From contig CM023538.1 of the NCBI GenBank assembly GCA_013350335.1, positions 48,292,201-48,356,200 of the forward strand: a stretch of DNA of 64,000 bases, in the 5' to 3' direction. The position numbers were made by a program, and so were the translations under genes. Numbering within the stretch: the first letter of the stretch is position 1; every line of letters begins with the position of its first letter. Below the pieces are notes generated by a model. It was not told where the DNA came from, searched no databases, and saw only the letters and a list, made by a program, of their open reading frames with translations. The DNA comes from Chimonanthus salicifolius (lineage: Eukaryota; Streptophyta; Magnoliopsida; Laurales; Calycanthaceae). Below, piece after piece: positions 35,925-46,955 of this stretch.

Positions 35925-36056
35925 TGTTAGATTGTATTACCTTCCGCTTATTGAGTATAAGGGTAGCTTAGTACTTTTCTTATCCTTTAGTTAGTGTTTT
36001 CCATGTATATATAACTCTATCTTATGAAATGATAATTAAAGTTTAGCATCTTAATA
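35925..36056 (+). repeat. Copia A 5' LTR
   Basis: Starts TGTTAGATTG and ends TTAATA, directly before the primer binding site. TATATATAACTC near 36006 is a possible TATA box. Confidence 0.95.
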
Positions 36057-36073
36057 TGGTATCAAGAGCATCA
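36057..36073 (+). promoter_or_regulatory. Copia A primer binding site
   Basis: TGGTATCAAGAGCATC abuts the 5' LTR and matches the 3' end complement of initiator-Met tRNA apart from one inserted A. Confidence 0.85.
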
Positions 36074-36794
36074 GGTTATGCATACCAGATCAGCCGCTCC
36101 TTCTTGTTCCACTGATCGACTCTTCACCACCGATCTGCTGCTCTGCACAATTTCTGGCCTCTGATCTGTACAACTGTCTTGCATCTCTGTTCTCTCCTCT
36201 GTTGTACCGGATCTGAAGACTGTTACTCTCCTAGCTTGCGATTTGGGGGTTCCTTTGATCGCCTCTCCACTGCCGGTCTGTTGCTCTACATCGCCTCTGA
36301 TCTGCATGGCCGACTGATCTCACCTTCATCTCTGCTCCTTCTGTCAGCAGCCACATTACAAATCAACTGCTCCCAATCTGAAGAAAGATTCCTCGACTGT
36401 GGCTGCCGTGCTACCTCTTACTGTCTTCCTTTGCTCCCGATCTAAAATTGCATACCAGATCCCCCACTTGCAGTTGCATACCAGATCCTCCACTCGCACT
36501 TGCTTTCGCTGATCTGCACGACCGACTCAATTTCAAAAGGATCCCTCGACTGTCGCTGCCGCCTACTGCCTGAATTTGCAACCCTTTTTTTTGCCGCTTT
36601 GCATCGCCTCTGCACGGCCGAATCAACTCAATTTTTTTTGCTGCTCTGCATCGCCTCTGCACGGCCGAATCAACTCTTTTTTTTTGCTCTGTATCGCCTC
36701 TGCACGGCCGAATCAACTCAAATTTTTTAGTTGAAGCCGTGGGTTTGGGTTCGAATCTTAGTACATATTAGAATTGTAGTCAGTTCTACCCGTA
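36074..36794 (+). other. Copia A leader, pyrimidine-rich
   Basis: Noncoding leader with many GATCTG and CTCTGC boxes. Near 36590-36720 it contains three tandem copies of a GCATCGCCTCTGCACGGCCG unit followed by AATCAACTC and a T-run. Apparent ORFs on both strands are composition artefacts. Confidence 0.75.
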
Positions 36795-37237
36795 ATGGCT
36801 GGTGAACGTGATGATTCCCTTCAAGCTATCAGTGTCAAATTGAATGATAGTAATTATACTTATTGGGCTTATGTCATGTGGAATTTTTTGACTAGCAAGA
36901 ATATGTGGGGCTATGTTTCTGGAAACATTGTCGTTTCTACAGACACAAAGGCGACAAATTATGCACAGTTAATGGTTTCTTGGACTACCAATAATTCAAA
37001 AATTATAACTTGGATCAATAACTCAGTTGAGCTCTCCATTGGTTTACAACTTGCAAAGTTTTCTACAGCCCAAGAAATTTGGGATCACTTGGAACAGTTA
37101 TATAAGTAGTCTAATTTTGCTAAGCGCTACCAAATAGGAATGATCTTTGCGTGGCCAAACAAGGGGATATGAGTATTCAGCAATTCTACTCACTTATGAC
37201 TGCCTTTTGGGATCAGCTTGCATTAGCTGAACCTGCA
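36795..37237 (+). pseudogene. Copia A Gag, N-terminal part
   Basis: Starts MAGERDDSLQ at 36795 and reads through LNDSNYTYWAYVMWNFL and the IWDHLEQLYK motif typical of Copia Gag (the UBN2-type region). It stops at 37107 where Copia B has a Gln codon, and is frameshifted near 37135. It then meets the nested LTR at 37238. Gag forms the retrotransposon particle; this copy cannot be made intact. Homologous to the minus-strand gag of Copia B (47744 downward). Confidence 0.9.
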
Positions 37238-40200
37238 TGTAACGACCCGTCCCGCTACGGGCACGATAAACTGATACGAACTCCTAAAACCGATCCAATG
37301 CAATTTCGGAGAGGTACCACTCCCACAACCCACACTAACCAAAGTAATCCACCAATAAACCAAAAACCGTAAGCATCGATTATAAATTTCAAATTATAGC
37401 ATCAACCCATTATTACATTCATCCGACTCAGTGAAAAGTACATATATCTCAAATATATTAACAGGTCCTCAAATACAAAATGAAACCAAGACAAGTGCAA
37501 AGCTGCAGCTCTACGCCCAATGTTCGATTGAGGGTCCCGCCGACCCTTCCTCTAAGAAGTACCTGTGAGGCAAGGGGTGAGCTCTACATGCCCAGTGAGG
37601 GTAACACATGCACCATATGTCACCAAGCATAAACGGCATATAATCATATGAACACAACAATGTCTAAGATGTCTACATGCATGACCATGCAAACGTATGC
37701 CCTACCCCTAGCACAGGGCCCACGTCAGCCGGGTCTCTAGAACATCCTCTAACCAACGCAATACAACTCCCTTATGTACCCAATCGCAACAGTCTGCCCA
37801 TCCACGGGTACGCAGACTGATTCTCCGCCAGATCGGGATCTCTAGTCCTCAACTAGACATATGACCCTCTCATAACAACCCACACGCATACCACGACCAA
37901 CCCAAGAGTCGGACTCACTAGAATCCCAAACTGATTACCACACGGGAGTAACCACCTCACCAGTCCTCAACGAACTGCCAACCAGACTCATCTATGGTTT
38001 CATCAACCAAGCACCAGAGTGTCAATAGTCAAACCTATAATCTCGGACCCCATATACTGGTCTCCACACGACTGGTGTACCCACCTCTCACGGAATTCTA
38101 TAGGTCTTCTACCGAGTGAGCCGGCCGAACTCACTCGTTAGACGTCCATAAATTCCTGGAGAGTCAACACCCACAACACAAGTCTCAACAATGAACCCCA
38201 ATACCATAACCGCGGGTAAACACACTACCACATCGCACCACAGGCTGTCCCCACCATACAGGTGTCCTAGCCTGGAATATCTCATCACATCACATCGCAC
38301 CATCCCTCGATCAATGAGCAGACGAGCACATCCTCAGCCTACTCGGTCATCCGGGGAATCACAAACCATACCGGGGGGAGCTGTCCCTCACCGCATCGTC
38401 CCTCGACCTAGGAGAGCGCCTCCTCAGCCTACTCGGTCATCCAGGATATCACAAACCATACTAGCGGGAGCTATCCCTCACCGCATCGTCCCTCGACCTA
38501 GGCGAGTGCCTCCTCAGCTTACTCGGTCATCCAGGGAATCACAAACCATACCAGCGGGAGCTATCCCTCACCGCATCATCCCTCGACCTAGGCGAGCGCC
38601 CCCTCAACCTACTCGGTCATCCAGGGAATCACAAGTCATACCAGCGGGAGCTATCCCTCACCGCATCGTCCCTCGACCTAGGCGAGCGCCTCCTCAGCCT
38701 ACTCGGTCATCCAGGGAATCACAAACCATACCAGCGGGAGCTGTCTCTCACCGCATCGTCCCTCGACCTAGGCGAGCACCTCCTCAGCCTACTCAGTCAT
38801 CTAGGGATCACAACTATACCAGCGGGAGTTGTCCCTCACCGCTCCGTCCCTAGACCCAGGTGAGCACCTCCTCAGCCTACTCGGTCATCTTGGGATCACC
38901 TCACCCGTCACACATTCGGGTATCGGAACCGCAAGGGACTTCTAAGGTTACCTTGGGTGAACCAACATTCAGCCTGATGGCCTATCTAGGGTTAACGTAA
39001 TTACTCCCCAATTAGTCCTTATCTGGGACTCCAAGGCACTTTGTTCTCTAAATCAGATTACGCCTCTCTCATAGGTACGTTCGGGAAATAAAAGACGGAC
39101 CGACCATTTGATCCATGCAAGGGGTTACGACTACCCATTTCTAATCTCAAGGGAGTCTGAATCCCAACCACGCGTCCACTGTGCAGTCCCACATAACATC
39201 CGCACCCTAACTACCCGACAAGCTAGGGGGAGTCTCTAGATCCTGATGTGGCCTAATACTCATGCCCCACCGACATCCCACATATGCTAGCTATTTGCAT
39301 GCACAAATACCGCTACACATACCATTAACATAGTTCATTGTATAATAATCAGAAGCATATATACATATCATTATCTATCACGAGTTGGCATGTTAACATC
39401 CAAAGATGTTACAATGTCTGGCAGTCCAAACTAATCATCATATAGTCATATGGCATTTTATCACCAGATTACATCACACCATGGTCAAACATATACCACC
39501 ACATATCACATATTCACATGCTGACATTTTAGCATATTATCAACCAAAATAAATTCCAATCATGTCACCACACAATCAATCAATTATGACCTTAAATAAT
39601 CAATTCATATATGCCTCTGCAGGCATCGGATAAGAATACATCCGGATGGGGACCCGCCACATAATAGTATCAACAGTTCCCTTGCCGAGTGGCTCGTAAT
39701 ACCGGGGACCCACATTCGCCGCATTTCGTACCCGCATATCTGATATAGTAGTAATATGCATAAATGCATGCTAAAAACGGTGATGGGTTCCCTCACCTGT
39801 GTGTGTCCTTGAAATCCAATGCGAGAAAACGAGTTCGATGGTTGAAGGGGCTCAATCTGTTGAAACAAGAATAAGAGGGTAAGAAATTGGAATGAAACGG
39901 GTCAAGCTGGGCTAAAATGCAAATGGGCCCAAGAACTGGTCAGGTTGGAATCGGGCCTGACTGGGTCGGGTCGGGCCGAATCGGGCCTGACTGGGTCGGA
40001 TCGGGCCAGGCCGGATTGGGCTGGGTTGAATCTGGCGAACTGGGCTGGGGCGAACTGGGCCAGACCAAGCATGGGCCTGATTGGGCCTGGGTTGCCAAGC
40101 CCAAAACAGAACCCACCCGAGTCAACTCAGTGACTCGGCAGAGTTGGCTCGACACTCAGCAGAGAATCCAGGAAACAGAAGGAAATGAGAGGAAAATAAG

Positions 40201-41041
40201 GGAAAAGGAAGGAAAAACAGAGAAAGGGAGAGAAAGAAGAAGGTCAATGAAAAGAGAGGGGAAGGAACTTGAGTACCTGATAGCACCGGAGGAGGTCCGA
40301 CGGTCAGGGCAAGCGAATCGAAGTGGAGATGAAGACCATGGATGCAGCGGCTGGGGAAAGAGGGAAGAAAAGAGGGAAACAGAGAAAATAGACAAGAGAG
40401 CGGCGGAAGGGAAAGAAAATGGGAAGGACGGCCGAAGAGGGGTTTCCAAGGGGAGGGGCGGCGATAGATGATTAGGGTTTTAGGGAGAGGAGAAGAGGGA
40501 AGAAGATGAAAGAAAATGGGGGAAAAGCAGGTGGCGGCGGCGGCGGGATTAGGGTTTCTAGAGGGGAAGGGAAGAAGAGAAAGAGGGAAAGAACGAGAGA
40601 GCGAGCTAGGGCAGCGGCGGCGGCTAGGGTTAGAGATTTTAGGGTTTTTTTTTTTGTAAGAAGGAGATGAAAGAAGAAAGGAGAAGAAGCAGGTGGGTTG
40701 GCTGCGGCGGCACTATAGCGTATCGCTACAGTGCTGCCGAAAATGAGACTTTAAGGGAGGGGGTTAGGTTTAGGGTTTGGGTTTTTTTTTTTTTTTTTAA
40801 TTTTCCAAAATCAAATAAATTAGTTAAAACTCATTAAAAATCAAACGTCGAACATCAAGGAAGATAACGTGTGATTTTCAAACTTTTTACATGGTAAAAT
40901 ATTCAATGATTCAAAATTACCAAAGTGCCCTTCGAGTGTCCGAACTCAAAATCGGGCAAACCAGGACCCAACATGGGGCCCACACTTTCCCCAATGCTAC
41001 CAAGACCCCAAAACTCCGAAATATCGGGTCGGATCATTACA
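37238..41041 (+). mobile_element. Long noncoding LTR nested in Copia A gag, 3.8 kb
   Basis: Perfect 5-bp target duplication CTGCA (37233-37237, 41042-41046). The ends are TGTAACGACCCGTCCC and GGTCGGATCATTACA. It is similar throughout to 21867-26394: 5' GGTCCCGCCGACCC and GGCAAGGGGTGAG boxes, a central tandem array, CTTGAAATCCAATGCGAG near 39810, and a purine-rich 3' third with TTTAGGGTTT boxes at about 40760. No retroelement proteins are encoded. It is best read as a solo LTR. It is younger than Copia A, into which it inserted. Confidence 0.9.
38341..38890. repeat. 90-bp tandem array
   Basis: The marker ACTCGGTCAT recurs at 38341, 38431, 38521, 38611, 38701 and 38791 (ACTCAGTCAT), with a last shortened unit. 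Because 90 is a multiple of three, one plus-strand frame stays open for 220 codons (38191-38853) as a 30-residue Pro/Arg/Ser-rich repeat; I do not regard this as a gene. Confidence 0.95.
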
Positions 41042-41400
41042 CTGCAGGACTTAGTTCCATTGCACTTTGCTGTACTTATAGGGAAGAAAAGAGACTTGTT
41101 CAATTCTTGTCAGCTCTCCGTGATGACTTTGAAGCTCTTCATGGATCTATTCTTCATCGTAGTCCCCTTCCCTCGGTTGATTCTGTCGTTCACGAACTCT
41201 TAGCAGAAGAAGTTCGCTTGAAGACCCATGCAGGCAATGGTCTTCTCTCTATGCCTACTCAGACTGTTTTTACTGTGCAATCCAAGCCTTTTTCTACCTC
41301 TCAGTCTCGACAGCGCCAAGGTGGGAAAATTGCTATTGATGATTGCAGCTATTGTAAATAAAAGGGCGACTGGAAAGCCCAATGTCCAGTGGTATTTAAA
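41042..41400 (+). pseudogene. Copia A Gag, C-terminal part with damaged zinc knuckle
   Basis: Continues Gag after the nested LTR: TYREEKRLVQFLSALRDDFE, then VVHELLAEEVRLKTH, as in Copia Gag. The CCHC zinc knuckle reads CSYCK, a stop codon, then KGDWKAQC. The histidine position therefore holds Asp and the knuckle is interrupted by TAA at 41359. Nucleic-acid binding by the Gag product would be lost. Confidence 0.88.
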
Positions 41401-42160
41401 CGAAAACAACAACAACAAGTGTCAGTACCCAAACAACATCGCACAACAACTGTTGTTCCATCTAGGCATGAGGCATCATCTTCGACTACTTCCCTGTCCA
41501 CACTTGCTGAGCAATTGCAGAAATTTCTTTCTACTCAACAGCCTAATGCATGTTCTACTGTTTCTCCTTCCATAGGTTTGCCTCCTTCAGCTTCTTCAGG
41601 TATATCTCCTTCCACCTGGGTTTTTAACTCAGGAGCTACTCATCACATGACTCTTGATATTTCTTTGTTTACTTCTTTATCTCCTTCTTCCTCATCTGTT
41701 TCTGTGTTAACTGCCAATGGTGCTTCCTTGCCATTGGCATGAGTGGGTTCTATCATGTCCTCCCCTTTGCATCTGTCTGATGTTTATTGCATACCTCATC
41801 TCACCTTGACCTTGATTTCTATAAGTCAATTATGTGATTCTGGATATCTTGTTAATTTTTCTCCCACTTCGTGCTTTGTGCAGGATCCTCATTCCAAGAG
41901 GCTGATTGGGACCGACCGTAGAGAAGGAGGATTTTATGTGTTAGAGCAACTTCTTGTTCCTGATGTAGCTGCCTCTTCAGTAGATTTGTCATCTTTTCAT
42001 TTGAGTTCCACCTCATCTACATTTTATTTATGGCATTCTAGGCTTGGACATATTTCTAGTTCCCATTTAAAGTATTTAGCTTCCACTGCTGTTTTAGGCA
42101 ATTTACCTAGTTTTGATATATCTGATTGCAGTGGCTGTAAATTGCCAAAGTTTTCTGCCT
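41401..42160 (+). pseudogene. Copia A protease and GAG-pre-integrase
   Basis: The aspartic protease motif is present as WVFNSGATHHMT near 41619: the catalytic Asp of D-S-G is Asn here. An in-frame TGA follows at 41740 where the neighbouring copy has GGT. Downstream the GAG-pre-integrase region reads LWHSRLGHISSSHLKYL, with a following Cys pair (ISDCSGCKL) that fits the integrase HHCC zinc region. It stops at 42160. Protease would normally cut the Gag-Pol polyprotein. Confidence 0.88.
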
Positions 42161-42937
42161 AACCTTTTAATAAAAGTTCATCTATTTTTCTTGCTCCTTT
42201 TGATTTAATTCATTTTGATGTTTGGGACCAACCCCTATTGCTACAAAGGGGGATCTCGATATTATGTATCTTTTATTGATGATTATTCTCGGTTTTGTTG
42301 GATTTATTTGATGAAACATCGTTTTGAATTCTTTACGATTTTTCAAACTTTTCGGGCCCTTATTCGTACTCAGTTTTCCGCTACTATTAAATGCTTTCAC
42401 GGTGATTTGGGTAGTGAATACATCTCTGGCAATTTTTCAGATTTACTTGCCTCGGATGGAACTGTTCATCAATCCTCTTGCACTGACACTCCTCAGTAGA
42501 ATGGGGTTGCAGAGAGAAAACATAGGCACATTATTGAAACTGCTTGATCCATGTTACTCTGTGCTAGTGTTCCTAGCCTCTTTTGAGGAGAAGCGGTTCT
42601 CACCGCAACTCATGTGATTATCTGCATTCCTCCTGCTCTCATTTCTAGCAAATCTCCATTTGAACGTTTATATGATAAACTTCTAGATTATTTCTCATTG
42701 AAAATTTTTTGTTGTACTTGTTTTGTGCATCGTCCTAAATGTGAGCGCACAAAATTATTTGCCAAGTCTGCCATGTGTGTTTTTCTTGGTTATGGTGACG
42801 GTCAAAAGGGATATCGTTGTTATGACCCCAGTGCACAGAGGTTGTATGTCTCACGTCATGTTGTGTTTTTTGAGCATATTCCTTTCTTTTCTTTCCTTCC
42901 AATTCTCGCACTTTTACTACATCCGATCTAGTATATA
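42161..42937 (+). pseudogene. Copia A integrase core
   Basis: The rve-type core is recognisable across two frames. It reads RYYVSFIDDYSRFCWIYLM, a degraded second catalytic Asp region (CFHGDLGSEY), and the third region around NGVAERKHRH, the last in another frame after a stop at 42497. The C-terminal part, FCCTCFVHRPKCERTKLF and then CVFLGYGDGQKGYRCYDP, matches the Copia integrase C-terminal (GKGY-like) module. Several stops show it is dead. Confidence 0.88.
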
Positions 42938-44744
42938 TTGACCCTTTTCTCTGATATTGATGATGTATCTGTGTCTACTCATGTACCTGCATTGCCTAAC
43001 TGTTTTACTCCTGTTGAAGATTCGTCCTCTACAGATATTAATCCTCCCTCTCCTACTGCTGCCTCTCCTTCGACCTCTGCTGATGTGGATCTTGCTACTT
43101 CACGTTATCCTTCACGAGTCCGTAAGCCTCCTACTTGTTTTGGTTATTCCTTTGATGATTTTGGTTATTCATGTTATTCTTCTTCGTTTCTCACTTCCAT
43201 TCATACTCTCTCTGAACCATCCTCCTATAAGGAGGCTAGTCGTGATCCTCTCTGGCAACATTCTATGGATGAAGAACTTTCTGCATTGCGCAAAACAGGT
43301 ACATGGGAGTTGGTTGCTCTCCCTCTAGACAAACGGGCCATTGGTTGCAAATGGGTATACAAGATTAAGACCAAGTCTAATGGGTCAGTTGAGAGATATA
43401 AGGCCCGATTGGTTGCTAAGGGTTTTTCTCAGGAATATGATATTGATTATGAGGAGACTTTTGCTTCTTGTTGCTAAAATGACCTCTGTTCGCACTTTAC
43501 TCGCAGTTGCTTCTGTTCATTAATGTCATTTGTTGTAGATGGATGTTAAAAATGCAGTTCTGAATGGTGACCTATCTGAAGAAATTTACATGGTTCCTCC
43601 TCCAAGTGTTGCTCATCGTCATGGGGAAGTTTGTAGGCTTCGAAAGGCATTATATGGTCTCAAACAGACACCTCGTGTTTGGTTTGATAAGTTCTCTACA
43701 GTGATTGATTCTCTTGGTTTTCACTCCAGTGCTCATGACTCCACTCTCTTCGTGCGTTCCACCTCTGCTTGTCGTATTCTCCTCCTTTTGTACATTGATA
43801 ACATGATCTTGACCGGTGATGATCTTGATGGCATTGTCCAGTTGAAATTACAGTTACAAAGCCACTTTGTCATGAAAGACTTGGGGGCATTGCGATACAT
43901 TCTTGGGATAGAAGTTGCATCATCTCCCAAAGGCTATCTTCTCTCTCAATCTAAGTATGCTGTAGATGTTCTTCGTGGAGCTCAGATTTCTGACACTAGA
44001 CCAGTTGAGACACCTCTAGAACAAAATGTTCATTACACTTCCTCTTATGGTGTGCCTTTGGCCGATTCTATGCTGTATCACACTATAGTGGGAAGTTTGG
44101 TTTATTTCACTATTACACGTCCTGACATTGCATATGTTGTTCATATTGTGAGTCAGTTTGTCTATTCACCGACCACTATTCATTGGGCAGCAGTTGTTCG
44201 TATTTTGTTGTATCTTCATGACACTTTATATCAGAGTTTACTTCTTTCTTCCGGGTCTACCTTGGAGTTACGTGCTTTTTCTGATGTTGGTTGGGCAGGT
44301 GATCCTTCTGATCACAAATCTACTACTGGCTTCTATGTTTTCCTTGGTGACTCTCTCATTTCATGGGAAAGAAAAAAAAGGATGTTGTTGCTCGTTCATC
44401 TACTGAAGCAGAGTATCGTGCAATGGCCTCTTCCATAGCTGAGATCGTTTGACTTCGTTGGTTACTTACAGATATGTGTATCTCTCTATCTACTCCCACA
44501 GCCCATGTATTGTGATAATAAAAGTGTTATTCAAATAACACATAATTCAGTCTTTCATGAACGCACCAAGCATATTGAGTTGGACTGCCACTTTGTATGC
44601 CATCATCTTCAGCTTGGCACGATTTCACTTCCCTTTGTTCCCTCTGTATTGCAACTAGCTGGCTTCTTCACGAAGTCCCATACCATTGCATGCTTTCAAT
44701 TTCTTCTTAGCAAACTCTCAATGCTTAACTCTGTACCATCATGA
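42938..44744 (+). pseudogene. Copia A reverse transcriptase and RNase H
   Basis: The pre-RT linker runs to about 43220. The RVT_2 domain then starts (MDEELSALRKTGTWELVALP; KWVYKIKTKSNGS) and is frameshifted at about 43474. It resumes at MDVKNAVLNGDLSEEIYM (43539) and ALYGLKQTPRVWF. The catalytic box is LLLYIDNMILTGDD, where active copies have YVDD, so a catalytic Asp is Asn. RNase H begins FSDVGWAGDPSDHKSTTGF at about 44278 and shifts frame in the A-run at 44374. It ends with the conserved HERTKHIELDCHF and FFTKS near 44560-44680. No functional enzyme is possible. Confidence 0.92.
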
Positions 44745-44757
44745 GTTTGAGGGCAGG

Positions 44758-44889
44758 TGTTAGATTGTATTACCTTCCTCTTATTGAGTATAAGGGTAGC
44801 TTAGTACTTTTCTTGTCCTTTAGTTAGGGTTTTCCATTTATATATAACTCTATCTTATGAAATGATAATTAAGGTTTAGCACATTAATA
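44758..44889 (+). repeat. Copia A 3' LTR
   Basis: Preceded by the purine tract GAGTTTGAGGGCAGG. Same length as the 5' LTR, with about seven base differences. Followed directly by GTGCA. Confidence 0.95.
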
Positions 44890-45056
44890 GTGCAAACAAT
44901 GAGGCATTCGGATACCATGCTCCCAATTCTTTTTCTCTAACGGCAAGCAGGCCTATTTCAATCACTCTACCAATAGAGTTGTCACAAGATACACTAAACC
45001 ATTTGCAACAATTATGACCATTCCAATTAGAAAGAGAGGATCCATAGGGGTAGTTG
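44890..45056 (-). pseudogene. RLP exon 1, middle piece (LRRNT cap)
   Basis: Minus-strand reading YPYGSSLSNWNGHNCCKWFS, then VSCDNSIGRVIEI: the W-x(5)-CC-x-W-x-x-V-x-C signature of the LRR N-terminal capping domain of plant receptor-like proteins and kinases. It is bounded on each side by a Copia element and shares AGTTG with the piece at 49674 and GTGCA with the piece at 35924. It is in frame with both when the inserts are ignored, and has no stop. Confidence 0.92.
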
Positions 45057-45187
45057 TGTTAAAGTTGTATTTTCCTTTATTATTGAGGGTAGTTTTGTCC
45101 TTTACTTACTTTGGGCTAAGGGTTTGTGCAGTGTTTATATGTACATTGTATTGTGGTTTATGATAATACGATTATCAAATTTTAATA
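45057..45187 (+). repeat. Copia B 5' LTR
   Basis: Starts TGTTAAAGTTG and ends TTTTAATA before TGGTATCAGAGC. Same architecture as the Copia A LTR. Confidence 0.95.
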
Positions 45188-45200
45188 TGGTATCAGAGCT
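45188..45200 (+). promoter_or_regulatory. Copia B primer binding site
   Basis: TGGTATCAGAGCT abuts the LTR, the standard initiator-Met tRNA complement of plant retrotransposons. Confidence 0.92.
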
Positions 45201-45399
45201 AGGTTCAGTCGGTAATCGCATCTCTAGGTTCAGCAGGCCTTTGCAGTTTTGCCGCCATTTGTCGTTTGTAGAGAAAGGCCTCTTTTAATCTCTAAGATCT
45301 GATCTCACGCGGAGTGTCGTGCCCCTCTGCATCTTGCCTCTCGCCCGGTTCTCAGATCTGGTTTGCCACTCAGCTTTGAACAGCGCACTCAGTATTGTT

Positions 45400-46340
45400 T
45401 CTGGATCAATGTATACGAGTTCAGATTTAGGAACAGTGACAGAGTTAGATGAGACAGAATAGAAATGAATATGTTTAAGAAAAACAACATGACGAGATAC
45501 ATACAATTTTTGTGCAACAGGACATAACAGCGGTATCCTTTTTGTCCCTCACCATAACCCAGAAAAATACACATTGCAGAGCGTGCAGATAATTTAGTGC
45601 GCTCACTATGAGGATAAAGCACAAAGCATGTGCAACCAAAAACTTTCAAAGAAAAATAGTCTGGAATTTTACTATATAACCATTCAAATGGAGATTTGCC
45701 AGAAGTGACGGTAGAACGAATTTTGTTGATCACCTGAGTGGCGGTGAGAACAACTTCTCCTCAAAAGCTGCTAGGAACACTGGCAGAGAGTAATAAAGAG
45801 CGAGCAGTTTCAATGATATGTCTATGTTTTCTTTCTGCAACTCCATTTTGCTCGGGAGTGTCAGTGCAGGATGACTGATGAATAGGTTCCATCAGATGCA
45901 AGCAATTGAGAGAAATTACCAGAGGTATACTCTCCACCCAAATCACCTCTAAAACATTTAATAGTGGTAGAGAACTGGGTACGAATGAGTAAACGAAAAT
46001 TTTGAAAAATAGTAAAGAATTCTGAGCGACGTTTCATCAAATAAATTCAACAATAACAAGAATAGTCATCAATAAAAGAAACATAATAGCGGGACCCTCC
46101 TTTTGTGGCAATAGGAGTTGGTCCCCATACATCAGAATGAATTAAATCAAAAGGAGCAAGAGATATTGATGAACTATTATTAAAAGGCAATGCAGAAAAC
46201 TTTGCAAATTTACATCCACTACAATCAGAAATGTCACTACAATGTAAATTTCCTAAAGCTCCTGTAGAGGCTAAATACTTCAAACATGAACTAGACACAT
46301 GGCCAAGCCTAGAATTCCATAAATAAAAAACTAGATGAAT
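45400..46340 (-). pseudogene. Copia B integrase, on the inverted segment
   Basis: The minus strand encodes the integrase in pieces: the zinc-binding/GAG-pre-integrase region (SSSCLKYLAS, then SDISDCSGCKFAKF), the core start (DLIHSDVWGPTPIATKGGSR and YYVSFIDDYS), and the third catalytic block (TPEQNGVAERKHRHIIETAR). The C-terminal module (VFGCTCFVLYPHSERTKLSA, then CIFLGYGEGQKGYRCY) follows. Stops interrupt it at 46046 and 45761. It is better preserved than Copia A at the SDVWG and NGVAERKHR boxes. Its orientation is opposite to that of the LTRs and RT. Confidence 0.9.
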
Positions 46341-46955
46341 TGGGACTCAAATGAAAAGACGACAAATCAATTGAAAATGTTGAGACATCGGGAACTCGGA
46401 GCTGCTCTAACACATATAATCCTCCTTCTCTAAGGTCGGTCCCAATCAACTTCTTGGAATGAGGATCCTGCACAAAACACGAAGTGGGAGAAAAATAAAC
46501 AGCGTACCCAAAATCACATAACTGACTTATAGAGATCAAATTAAAAGTAAGATGAGAAATACAATAAACATCAAAAAGACACAAGGGAAAAGACATGATA
46601 GAACCAACACCTGCTAATGGCATGGGAGTACCATTAGCAGTGAGTACAGAAACAGATGAGTGAGAAGGAGATAAAGACGTAAACAGAAAAATATCATTAG
46701 ACATGTGATGAGTGGCTCCTGAGTCGAAGACCTAGGTAGAGGGAGAAAGACCTGAAGAAGCTGAAGGAGGCAAACCTATGGATGGAGAAGCTAGTCGACA
46801 ATACTTAGGCTGATGAGAATAAAGAAACTTCTGCAACTGATCTGCAAGGATGGACAGTGAAGGAGCAGAGGGTGAAGATTCATTCATGGGCTGAACAACT
46901 GTGGCTGTGCAATGCTGCTTTTGTGCTGACACTAGTTGGTGTTGTCTTTTCATTA
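46341..46955 (-). pseudogene. Copia B protease region, on the inverted segment
   Basis: The protease motif VFDSGATHHMSNDIF retains the catalytic D-S-G lost in Copia A. It is preceded by a TAG in place of the expected Trp codon (about 46732), which separates it from the Ser/Pro-rich linker upstream. A downstream stretch, LISISQLCDFGYAVYFSPTS, matches the Copia A protease-integrase linker. Confidence 0.88.

Larger units (their letters stand above)
35925..44889 (+). mobile_element. Copia LTR retrotransposon A, defective, inside RLP exon 1
   Basis: LTRs of 132 bp flank the element, and a perfect 5-bp target duplication GTGCA lies outside (35920-35924, 44890-44894). The element runs LTR, PBS, pyrimidine-rich leader, gag, protease, integrase, RT, RNase H, PPT, LTR, all on the plus strand, the Copia order. 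A 3.8-kb noncoding LTR is nested in gag (37238-41041); without it the length is about 5.16 kb. Stops and frameshifts lie in every domain. The two LTRs differ at about 7 of 132 positions, so it is not a recent insertion. The short LTRs resemble Ale/Retrofit-type Copia, but the lineage is not established. Confidence 0.95.

Noticed and set aside
36740..36765. GGTTCGAATC near 36749 as a tRNA B box
   Set aside because: No acceptor stem, anticodon arm or A box around it; it lies in the Copia leader.
39917..40471. 184-codon plus-strand ORF and opposite-strand ORFs in purine-rich DNA
   Set aside because: Low-complexity GA-rich 3' part of a noncoding LTR; the sibling LTR (25450-26040) has the same composition but no conserved frame.
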